DNA of 32,248 nucleotides from Polynucleobacter sp. (GTDB lineage Bacteria > Pseudomonadota > Gammaproteobacteria > Burkholderiales > Burkholderiaceae): contig SSFP01000027.1 of the NCBI GenBank assembly GCA_008015455.1, positions 1 through 32,248 of the forward strand, in the 5' to 3' direction. The notes under the pieces were generated by a model, which had not been told where the DNA came from, did not search any database, and was given only the letters and a program-made list of their open reading frames with translations. The position numbers and the translations under genes were made by a program. Shown here in pieces: positions 26,096-32,248 of the stretch (its first letter is position 1; every line of letters starts with the position of its first letter).

Positions 26096-27320
26096 AACCC
26101 AAGCATTATTGGTTTGTATCTTTTTAGGCTTTTCTAGCGGCTTACCTCTATTCATTCTTTATAACCTGCTTTCTGCATGGCTGAAGAGTGAGGGCGTTGA
26201 TCTCAAAGCGATTGGCTTATTTGCTTTAGTAGGTATCCCCTATACATGGAAATTTTTGTGGTCTCCAGCCATGGACCGCTTTCAGCTACCTTTTTTAGGG
26301 CGTCGTCGTGGATGGATGATTGCTACCCAATTTGCAGTCATGGGCGCTGTTATTTTGATGGGTCAGTTCAACCCTAAAACAGATATTTGGACAGTTGTCT
26401 TTTTGGCCGCGATCGTCGCTTTCTTTTCCGCCAGTCAAGATATTGTGATTGATGCTCATCGTCGTGAATGGTTAACAGAAGAGCAAATGGGTTCTGGCAC
26501 AGCTTTGTTTGTTAATGCCTATAAGCTCTCAACCTTGGTGCCTGGCTCTTTGTCTTTAATTTTGTCAGACATTCTCACTTGGGATTGGGTGTTCTTAATT
26601 ACTGGTTTATTTATGTTGCCAGGTATTTTGACCACGCTTCTTGTGCCAGAGCCTAAGCTGTATGGTCCTGCGCCTAAAACATTAAGAGAAGCTGTCATTG
26701 AACCTTTTAATGAGTTTATTCATCGTCAAGGTTGGCAGCATGCATTAATTGTTTTGGCATTTATCTTTTTATATAAATTGGGCGACTCGATGGCGACTGC
26801 ATTAGCTACGCCTTTTTATATCGAGTTGGGATTCACTCGAACGGAAATTGGCATTGTTGCTAAAAATGCAGGTCTTTGGGCTAGCATCTTAGGCGGCATC
26901 TTGGGCGCCTATTGGATGTTAAAAACAGGTGTTAATCGTGCCTTATGGATTTTTGGTTTATTACAAGCAGTCGCCATTTTGGGATTTGTTGTGCTTGCGC
27001 AAACAGGGGCTGATTTATGGTTGCTCACTTGGGTCATTGGATTTGAAGCGCTTTCAGTTGGTTTGGGTACTGCAGCGTTTACATCCTATATTGCGCTTGA
27101 AACAAATCCGCGCTTTACTGCCACCCAATTTGCTTTATTCACAAGCTTATCGGCGGTTCCTAGAACTTTTATTAATGCCTTAACGGGCTACATTGTCGAA
27201 GTGACCGGCTGGACTAATTTCTTCATGATTTGTTTTGTATTGGCTATACCAGGGTTATTGCTTTTGCCTAAAATTGCACCCTGGAATAAACAGAAAAAAT
27301 CTGAGTTTGAATCTGTTTAA
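26064..27320 (+). CDS. ampG: AmpG-type muropeptide permease
   Basis: A 418-residue major-facilitator membrane protein with about twelve segments. FLGFSSGLPLFILYNLLSAWLKS, GIPYTWKFLWSPAMDR and ASQDIVIDAHRREWL are typical of AmpG, which imports GlcNAc-anhydroMurNAc peptides for wall recycling and beta-lactamase induction. The start appears to be TTG at 26064, with AGAGG just before it; there is no upstream ATG in frame after a stop. That places the start 32 bases inside metW. No ampD or ampC is in the window, so recycling rather than resistance is the safe reading. Confidence 0.88.
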   Translation: MLSTERVAPSKTQALLVCIFLGFSSGLPLFILYNLLSAWLKSEGVDLKAIGLFALVGIPYTWKFLWSPAMDRFQLPFLGRRRGWMIATQFAVMGAVILMGQFNPKTDIWTVVFLAAIVAFFSASQDIVIDAHRREWLTEEQMGSGTALFVNAYKLSTLVPGSLSLILSDILTWDWVFLITGLFMLPGILTTLLVPEPKLYGPAPKTLREAVIEPFNEFIHRQGWQHALIVLAFIFLYKLGDSMATALATPFYIELGFTRTEIGIVAKNAGLWASILGGILGAYWMLKTGVNRALWIFGLLQAVAILGFVVLAQTGADLWLLTWVIGFEALSVGLGTAAFTSYIALETNPRFTATQFALFTSLSAVPRTFINALTGYIVEVTGWTNFFMICFVLAIPGLLLLPKIAPWNKQKKSEFESV

Positions 27321-27337
27321 GCATTAAGAATTCTTAA

Positions 27338-28213
27338 ATGAAATTGCCAGCATTGAAAAGAGCCTTAAAAAAATACAGCGCCACCTTTTTATTGGTGGTG
27401 CTGACTGCTTGCGCGTCAACTAGCACTAAGCACCTTCCTCCTTCTGATGGAGTGAAAGCTGGAGAAGCCTCAAGTTTTAAAAATATAGTACCTGCCAGTC
27501 AATTGGAGGCATCTGCAGTTCGCCAGTACGATGCGATGAAGCAAAAAGCCGCGCAAAAAAATGCGCTTGCACCCAACAATCATCCTCAACTAATTCGTTT
27601 GAGAGGCATTGCTAAGAATATCTTGCCTTATGCATCCATTTGGAATCCTGACTCTAAAACCTGGAAGTGGGAAATTAATTTATTTGTATCGAATGAAGTG
27701 AATGCTTTTTGTATGCCTGGTGGTAAGATCGCTTTTTATACGGGCATCATAGAAAAACTTCAGCTAAACGATCATGAAATCGCCATGGTCATGGGGCATG
27801 AAATCGCTCATGCCTTAAGAGAGCACGCGCGAGATCGCATCGCTAAAGAACAAGTCGGTAATTTGGGCGCCAATATCCTGTCCCAGGCTTTGGGTTTGGG
27901 CAATTTGGGAAGTCAGGCCTTGGGTCAGGGCGTTCAGTTGGTGGGCTTAAGCTTTTCTAGGTCGGATGAAAAAGATGCTGACTTAGTGGGAATGGATATT
28001 GCAGCTAGAGCGGGTTATGACCCAAGAGCTGGAATTTCTCTTTGGCAAAAAATGAATGCTCAAACAAAAGAGAAGCAGGCTGAGTGGTTATCGACACATC
28101 CGTCGGGTGATACTCGAATTTACGAGATGCAAAGAAATATGTTCGACGCTTTGCTGTTGTATGCAAAAGCAAAACAAACCACCATTGATCGTTTGCCTGA
28201 GTACCGCCCTTAA
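27338..28213 (+). CDS. M48 family lipoprotein metalloprotease
   Basis: A 291-residue predicted lipoprotein peptidase. The signal ends in LTAC with lipidated C25. The zinc site is HEIAH (154-158), and the third ligand is the Glu/Asp region of SDEKDADLVGMDIAARAGYD. NAFCMPGGKIAFYTGI is a conserved substrate strand. It resembles LoiP/YcaL-type periplasmic M48 enzymes, not HtpX, which has four membrane spans, and not BepA, which has a TPR tail. A role in envelope protein quality control is likely. It ends 12 bases from the convergent xthA. Confidence 0.87.
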   Translation: MKLPALKRALKKYSATFLLVVLTACASTSTKHLPPSDGVKAGEASSFKNIVPASQLEASAVRQYDAMKQKAAQKNALAPNNHPQLIRLRGIAKNILPYASIWNPDSKTWKWEINLFVSNEVNAFCMPGGKIAFYTGIIEKLQLNDHEIAMVMGHEIAHALREHARDRIAKEQVGNLGANILSQALGLGNLGSQALGQGVQLVGLSFSRSDEKDADLVGMDIAARAGYDPRAGISLWQKMNAQTKEKQAEWLSTHPSGDTRIYEMQRNMFDALLLYAKAKQTTIDRLPEYRP

Positions 28214-28225
28214 TAAAAACTTTTC

Positions 28226-29002
28226 TTAGACTTTGTAATCAACAATAAGTGGTGCGTGGTCTGAGAATTTCTCCGCTTTATAAATTTCTACGCGTTGTGC
28301 GCTCGCCGCCATTTTTGGCGTGGCTATTTGGTAGTCAATTCTCCAACCCACATTCTTTGCATATGCTTGACCTCTTTGACTCCACCAGGTGTAGCATTCA
28401 TCAGTGGTATGAGGGTGTAGGGAGCGATAAACATCAACATAGCCAATCTCGTTAAACAGTTTGGTCATCCAGTCGCGCTCTTCTGGCAAGAAGCCTGAAT
28501 TTTTAATATTACCTTTCCAGTTCTTCAGATCGATTTCTTGATGGGCAATATTAATGTCGCCACACAGCACTATTTCCAAACCTTCAGCCTTTAGCTGAAT
28601 AAGGTGCGGCATAAAAATATCTAGAAATCTGAATTTCGCCTCTTGTCGTTCTGGTGCGCTCGATCCCGATGGGAAGTAAGCCGATATCACAATCAGATTG
28701 CCAAAACGGGCTTCTACATAACGCCCTTCAGCATCGAATTCTCCATCATCAAACCCAATTTTGATGCTGTCGGGTTTCTTCTTGGAATAAAGACCGACTC
28801 CGCTATAACCTTTTTTCTCGGCATATTGGAAAAAACTTTGATAGTCATGAGGCGCTAAAAGTGTGCCATCTAAGTCCGCTTCTTGAGCTTTAAGTTCTTG
28901 AATACAAAGGATGTCTGGGTCTTGAGTCTTCACCCAATCAAAGAAACCTTTTTTAGCGGCTGAACGAATACCATTGAGGTTGGCTGTAATGATGCGTAAC
29001 AT
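28226..29002 (-). CDS. xthA: Exodeoxyribonuclease III
   Basis: A 258-residue AP endonuclease/3'-exonuclease of base-excision repair, counted from ATG 29002; a longer form from 29020 adds six residues with no support. [30 protein letters not shown] (metal-binding Glu), the [13 protein letters not shown] loop and [11 protein letters not shown] with the catalytic His are all present. It is head-to-head with pyrE, with at most 7 bases between the two starts, so its promoter must lie inside pyrE. Confidence 0.93.
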   Translation of the reverse strand: MLRIITANLNGIRSAAKKGFFDWVKTQDPDILCIQELKAQEADLDGTLLAPHDYQSFFQYAEKKGYSGVGLYSKKKPDSIKIGFDDGEFDAEGRYVEARFGNLIVISAYFPSGSSAPERQEAKFRFLDIFMPHLIQLKAEGLEIVLCGDINIAHQEIDLKNWKGNIKNSGFLPEERDWMTKLFNEIGYVDVYRSLHPHTTDECYTWWSQRGQAYAKNVGWRIDYQIATPKMAASAQRVEIYKAEKFSDHAPLIVDYKV

Positions 29003-29009
29003 CTCGGTT

Positions 29010-29681
29010 ATGACTTCCAATCAAGAAAACTTTAAAAACGACTTTATCCATTTTGCTTTAGATGCCAAAGTGTTAGCTTTTGGAGAATTTAAAACAAAAG
29101 CAGGACGATTATCCCCTTACTTTTTTAATGCGGGCGGCTTTAATGACGGCGCACTTTTAAAAGCTTTGGGAGAATTCTACGCAAAAGCTTTGATTAACTC
29201 AGGGCTAGAGTTTGATATGTTGTTCGGTCCTGCATATAAGGGCATTACTTTGGCTGCAACAACAGCTGTTGCTTTAGCCTCCATGGGTCGCTCAGTTCCT
29301 TTTTGCTTTAATCGTAAAGAGGCTAAGGATCATGGTGAGGGTGGCACATTGGTGGGCGCCCCGCTAAAAGGGCGCGTTGTAATTATTGATGATGTGATTT
29401 CTGCAGGAACATCGGTGCGTGAATCGGTCGATATTATTCGGCATTCGGGAGCCACGCCTGCGGCTGTATTAATTGCTCTAGATCGCATGGAGCGCTCTGG
29501 AACCGCTACTGAAATTGGCGATAGTTCAGCCGTACAAAATGTTGAAAAAGAATTTGGAATGCCAGTAGTGTCAATTGCTAATTTAGCTAGCCTCATGAGT
29601 TTCTTAGAGACTAGCCAAAGCGCCGAGTTACAACAGCATTTGCCAGCAGTTAAAGCGTATCGAGATCAATACGGTATTTAA
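29010..29681 (+). CDS. pyrE: Orotate phosphoribosyltransferase
   Basis: A 223-residue enzyme that joins orotate and PRPP to give OMP in pyrimidine synthesis. [19 protein letters not shown] is the family opening, [11 protein letters not shown] the orotate side, and [17 protein letters not shown] the PRPP site. ATG 29010 has no clear ribosome site. An in-frame ATG at 28989 has GAGG 9 bases before it and would add seven residues while overlapping the start of xthA on the other strand, so the true start is open. Its stop is 1 base from the dapF stop. Confidence 0.93.
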   Translation: MTSNQENFKNDFIHFALDAKVLAFGEFKTKAGRLSPYFFNAGGFNDGALLKALGEFYAKALINSGLEFDMLFGPAYKGITLAATTAVALASMGRSVPFCFNRKEAKDHGEGGTLVGAPLKGRVVIIDDVISAGTSVRESVDIIRHSGATPAAVLIALDRMERSGTATEIGDSSAVQNVEKEFGMPVVSIANLASLMSFLETSQSAELQQHLPAVKAYRDQYGI

Positions 29682-29682
29682 A

Positions 29683-30555
29683 TTAGAGGGTGACTTCACC
29701 CTCAAAGACTGTTTCTGCAGGCCCCGTCATCATGACGTGGCTTTGCAGAGAGGTTAAATAATCCCAAGCAATTGTTAGATCGCCACCACGCGTGTGAACT
29801 TTGACGGGCGAATCTAAGTGCCCACGCAAAATGCCTGAGACAACTGCTGCGCAAGCACCCGTGCCGCAAGCTAAAGTTTCTCCAGAGCCTCTTTCGAACA
29901 CTCGAAGTTTAATTTCATGGCGATTTTGAATCTGCATGAAACCAGCATTCACCTTGTTAGGGAAAGATGGGTGCGGTTCAATTTGTGGTCCTTGAACTTC
30001 AACAGGCGCAGTGTCTACATCATTAACAATTTGTACTGCATGTGGATTGCCCATTGAAATAGGATGGATCCAAGCTGTGCCATCTGGGAGCTTTAAACCA
30101 AATAGTGTGGCCTGAGCTTCTGTTTTTGATTCAAGGTTTGATGATTCAAAAGGAATTTGTTCCAAAGCCAAAATGGGTGCACCCATATCAACAGTCACTT
30201 GCCCATCATCATTTTCAGTCAGCGACAAAATGGTGTGAGCCACCTGAACTTTGACTGTTTGATTTTGAGTTAAACCCTTTTCTCTGACAAATCTAACAAA
30301 GCAACGTGAACCATTGCCACATTGTTCAACTTCAGAGCCGTCTGAATTAAAAATTCTGTAGCGAAACTCCGCTCCAGCCACTGTTGGTTTTTCAACCAGA
30401 AGAATTTGATCCGCACCAATACCGAATTGACGATGAGCTAGGGCTTGCCACTGAGCTTTAGTTATTTTTGATAAATCTTGAGAAATGCCATCCAAGACAA
30501 TGAAATCATTGCCAGCGCCGTGCATTTTCGTAAAGCGTAATCTTGTACTTGTCAT
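29683..30555 (-). CDS. dapF: Diaminopimelate epimerase
   Basis: A 290-residue PLP-independent epimerase that turns LL-DAP into meso-DAP for lysine and peptidoglycan. The two catalytic cysteines are in [13 protein letters not shown] and [12 protein letters not shown], and [13 protein letters not shown] opens the protein. The middle holds [11 protein letters not shown]. It diverges from metK across 166 bases and converges with pyrE with a single base between the stops. A 7-bp hairpin overlaps its end. It is separated from xerC, its usual neighbour in other groups. Confidence 0.95.
   Translation of the reverse strand: MTSTRLRFTKMHGAGNDFIVLDGISQDLSKITKAQWQALAHRQFGIGADQILLVEKPTVAGAEFRYRIFNSDGSEVEQCGNGSRCFVRFVREKGLTQNQTVKVQVAHTILSLTENDDGQVTVDMGAPILALEQIPFESSNLESKTEAQATLFGLKLPDGTAWIHPISMGNPHAVQIVNDVDTAPVEVQGPQIEPHPSFPNKVNAGFMQIQNRHEIKLRVFERGSGETLACGTGACAAVVSGILRGHLDSPVKVHTRGGDLTIAWDYLTSLQSHVMMTGPAETVFEGEVTL
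29686..29703. other. Hairpin at the pyrE/dapF junction
   Basis: GAGGGTG, loop ACTT, CACCCTC, starting 5 bases after the pyrE stop and lying inside the last codons of dapF. Neither strand has a T-run right after it, so it may slow or protect transcripts rather than terminate them. Confidence 0.4.
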
Positions 30556-30573
30556 AGGGGTAAATATACAGGT

Positions 30574-30601
30574 TTGCCAACAAAAGTGAGAATGTTATAA
30601 A
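30574..30601 (+). promoter_or_regulatory. metK: Candidate metK promoter
   Basis: TTGCCA (30574-30579), 16 bases, TATAAA (30596-30601). This predicts a start of RNA near 30608, just before the first strong hairpin of the metK leader, which fits a structured leader of about 114 bases. Confidence 0.5.
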
Positions 30602-30607
30602 ATTTGA

Positions 30608-30721
30608 GACATTCGCCGAGTTAAGACAACTTGCGGGGCGAATTAAAACTATCCGCTAAAGCGTCGCCGCTCTTAGTAATACCCGGCACGTGTTGTCGCT
30701 TATTTAACTAAGGAGCTACAA
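30608..30721 (+). promoter_or_regulatory. Structured metK leader, possible SAM-II-like riboswitch
   Basis: P1 pairs ATTCGCC (30611-30617) with GGCGAAT (30637-30643). Its loop begins GAGTTAA, and loop base run GCGG (30633-30636) can pair with CCGC (30653-30656) after P1, followed by TAAAG; GAC (30625-30627) can pair with GTC (30663-30665). That is an H-type pseudoknot with a GCTAAA-like strand, as in SAM-II. An alternative is GACAAC (30625-30630) with GTTGTC (30692-30697). CTTAGT (30672-30677) can pair with ACTAAG (30707-30712) and cover part of the AAGGAG ribosome site. The class is not proven; the stretch between aptamer and ribosome site is longer than usual. Confidence 0.4.
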
Positions 30722-31888
30722 ATGGCTAACAACTATTTCTTTACTTCAGAGTCAGTTTCTGAAGGCCACCCAGATAAAGTATCTGATCAAATTTCTGATG
30801 CCATCCTTGATGCCATTTTGGCGCAGGACCCAACCGCCCGTGTTGCAGCAGAAACTCTTTGTAATACCGGTTTAGTTGTATTGGCTGGTGAAATCACCAC
30901 AACAGCTAATGTGGATTACATCCATGTGGCACGTGACACGATTCGTCAAATTGGTTACGACAACACTGATTACGGCATTGATTACAAGGGTTGTGCTGTA
31001 TTAGTGGCTTATGACAAGCAAAGTCCAGACATTGCTCAAGGTGTTGATAAAGCACATGATGACGGTCTTGACCAAGGTGCTGGTGACCAGGGTTTAATGT
31101 TTGGTTATGCTGTGGATGAAACGCCAGAATTGATGCCTTTGCCAATTCATTTGTCTCACCGTTTAGTTGAGCGTCAAGCTGATTTACGTCGCGATGGACG
31201 TCTGAACTGGTTGCGCCCTGATGCAAAGTCACAAGTGACATTGCGTTATGTCGACGGCAAGCCAGATTCAATTGACACAATTGTTCTTTCAACACAACAC
31301 TCACCAGATATTTCTTTAGAGAAATTGCGTGAGGCAGTGATCGAAGAAATCATCAAGCCAGTATTGCCTAAAGAGTTAATCAAAGGCGAAATTAAGTATT
31401 TGGTGAACCCAACAGGTCGTTTTGTGATTGGTGGTCCACAAGGTGATTGTGGTTTAACAGGCCGCAAGATTATTGTGGACACTTATGGTGGCGCAGCTCC
31501 TCACGGTGGCGGTGCTTTCTCAGGCAAAGACCCTTCTAAGGTTGACCGCTCAGCAGCTTATGCAGGGCGTTATGTGGCAAAAAATATCGTTGCTGCTGGA
31601 TTGGCTAGCAAGTGTTTGGTGCAGATTTCTTATGCGATTGGCGTAGCGCAACCAACTTCAGTGATGGTCAGCACCTACGGCACAGGCAAGATTTCTGATG
31701 AGAAAATTGCTGAGTTAGTGCGTGCTCACTTTGATTTAAGGCCAAAAGGCATCGTAAAGATGTTGAACCTATTGCGTCCTATCTACCGTAAGACAGCCGC
31801 TTATGGACATTTTGGTCGCGAAGAGCCAGAGTTCACTTGGGAAGCAACTGATAAGGCTGCGGCATTAAAAGCTGCTGCTGGTTTATAA
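30722..31888 (+). CDS. metK: S-adenosylmethionine synthetase
   Basis: A 388-residue enzyme that makes SAM from methionine and ATP, as a tetramer. [25 protein letters not shown] opens it with the ATP-site His and Asp; [12 protein letters not shown] is the methionine-site signature; [23 protein letters not shown] is the phosphate loop with the lysines. Full length. AAGGAG sits 6 bases before the ATG. It lies behind a structured leader and ahead of the SAH riboswitch and ahcY, placing SAM production next to SAH removal. Confidence 0.97.
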   Translation: MANNYFFTSESVSEGHPDKVSDQISDAILDAILAQDPTARVAAETLCNTGLVVLAGEITTTANVDYIHVARDTIRQIGYDNTDYGIDYKGCAVLVAYDKQSPDIAQGVDKAHDDGLDQGAGDQGLMFGYAVDETPELMPLPIHLSHRLVERQADLRRDGRLNWLRPDAKSQVTLRYVDGKPDSIDTIVLSTQHSPDISLEKLREAVIEEIIKPVLPKELIKGEIKYLVNPTGRFVIGGPQGDCGLTGRKIIVDTYGGAAPHGGGAFSGKDPSKVDRSAAYAGRYVAKNIVAAGLASKCLVQISYAIGVAQPTSVMVSTYGTGKISDEKIAELVRAHFDLRPKGIVKMLNLLRPIYRKTAAYGHFGREEPEFTWEATDKAAALKAAAGL

Positions 31889-31898
31889 TTTTTCAAAA

Positions 31899-31982
31899 CC
31901 TCTAAGGAGCGTTGCGAGGTGTTTGGACAGCCAAACACCCTAGGCTTAGAGGGAGGCGAGTGCCTTTAGCAACGACGCTCGC
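31899..31982 (+). promoter_or_regulatory. S-adenosylhomocysteine riboswitch
   Basis: The aptamer matches the SAH class by its conserved strings GGAGCGTTGC, TAGGCTTAGAGG and AGCAACGACGCTC. GAGCG-TTGC (31907-31915) pairs with GCAA (31969-31972) and CGCTC (31976-31980). CCTCTAA (31899-31905) pairs with TTAGAGG (31946-31952). A variable hairpin GGTGTTTGG/CCAAACACC (31918-31939) has loop ACAG. It lies 73 bases before ahcY, the classic target. SAH binding is known to turn expression on. Confidence 0.88.
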
Positions 31983-32018
31983 TAACCTGTGAAGTGATTG
32001 GTTGGCGAGCTTTTTTTT
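31978..32018 (+). terminator. Terminator of the SAH riboswitch expression platform
   Basis: CTCGCTAACC (31978-31987) pairs with GGTTGGCGAG (32000-32009), ten pairs including one G-U, followed by C and eight T. Its first three bases are the last three of the aptamer's pairing strand, so ligand-bound aptamer and terminator exclude each other. This predicts read-through into ahcY when SAH is high. It may also end metK transcripts when SAH is low. Confidence 0.75.
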
Positions 32019-32054
32019 GCTCTCCATGATCTTCATTACTAGCTTGGAGTGGCC

Positions 32055-32248
32055 ATGAATAAACCTAACGATTTAAAGAATTTTACTGATTGCGCAATTG
32101 CTGACATTTCATTGGCAGCATGGGGTCGCAAAGAAATTGCAATTGCTGAAACTGAAATGCCAGGCTTAATGGCAATTCGTGAAGAGTTTGCGGCAAGTCA
32201 GCCATTACGTGGTGCACGCATCACTGGCTCATTGCACATGACGATTCA
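32055..32248 (+). CDS. ahcY: Adenosylhomocysteinase, 5' part
   Basis: The first 64 codons of a gene cut by the window edge. The translation contains [35 protein letters not shown] and [12 protein letters not shown], the diagnostic N-terminus of S-adenosylhomocysteine hydrolase, which splits SAH into adenosine and homocysteine with bound NAD. TTGGAG lies 6 bases before the ATG. It sits behind the SAH riboswitch, which is the expected arrangement in Burkholderiales. Nothing can be said about the rest of the protein. Confidence 0.95.
   Translation, partial: MNKPNDLKNFTDCAIADISLAAWGRKEIAIAETEMPGLMAIREEFAASQPLRGARITGSLHMTI

Noticed and set aside
30906-31304. 132-codon open frame antisense to metK
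   Set aside because: Shadow of the metK reading frame, with no ribosome site and composition that mirrors the coding strand.

Overview
The window reads as a piece of a chromosome from a small-genome, AT-leaning betaproteobacterium of the Burkholderiales. Polynucleobacter or a close relative is my best guess. The basis is gene content and order (mreBCD-mrdA-rodA back-to-back with gatCAB; slmA-metX-metW-ampG; metK followed by an S-adenosylhomocysteine riboswitch and ahcY), the protein style, and the compact, overlapping operons. No database search was possible, so the genus is an inference.

Layout. (1) 1-4440 is an accessory region. A secreted metallo-beta-lactamase-fold protein lacking the usual HxH metal ligands diverges from a DUF4395 membrane protein, with a perfect 19-bp palindrome between them. 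Next comes a 2.3-kb metal-handling islet: a DUF3147 membrane protein, a secreted His/Cys-rich small protein, a membrane protein with a Met/His-rich tail, a DUF411 protein and an HMA metallochaperone. It lies between two 41-bp direct repeats (40/41 identical) whose second half looks like the 3' end of a tRNA, probably tRNA-Phe, including CCA. (2) 4480-8710 holds a small exported protein, pal, panE, a GST, hemP, a MASE1-like membrane protein and hupB. (3) 8717-14270 (minus strand) is the cell-shape operon mreB-mreC-mreD-mrdA-rodA. (4) 14338-20421 (plus) is gatCAB, a DUF484 gene, xerC and an RlmI-type methyltransferase. (5) 20475-22083 has a COG0523 metallochaperone GTPase and a dksA with a single zinc-site cysteine. 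(6) 22123-28213 (plus) is argB, a pyrimidine-nucleotidase-type HAD gene, slmA, metX, metW, ampG and an M48 lipoprotein protease. (7) 28226-30555 is xthA head-to-head with pyrE, and dapF converging on pyrE. (8) 30556-32248 is metK behind a structured leader, then an SAH riboswitch with a readable antitermination platform and the start of ahcY, cut by the window edge.

How the genes work together. The right end is a methionine/SAM-cycle neighbourhood. MetX/MetW acylate homoserine, MetK makes SAM, and AhcY recycles SAH. Both metK and ahcY appear to be RNA-controlled. The ahcY element is a clear SAH aptamer whose 3' strand is shared with an intrinsic terminator. The metK leader can be drawn as a SAM-II-like H-type pseudoknot, which is a hypothesis. 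The left end looks like copper or silver handling assembled as small cassettes, with no CopA-type ATPase in view. The centre is core housekeeping: cell wall elongation, Glu-tRNA amidation and chromosome dimer resolution.

No rRNA, intact tRNA, insertion sequence, phage gene or CRISPR array was seen. No gene-free gap exceeds about 170 bases. Several starts were moved from the longest open frame to a better-supported internal start, as noted in the entries.
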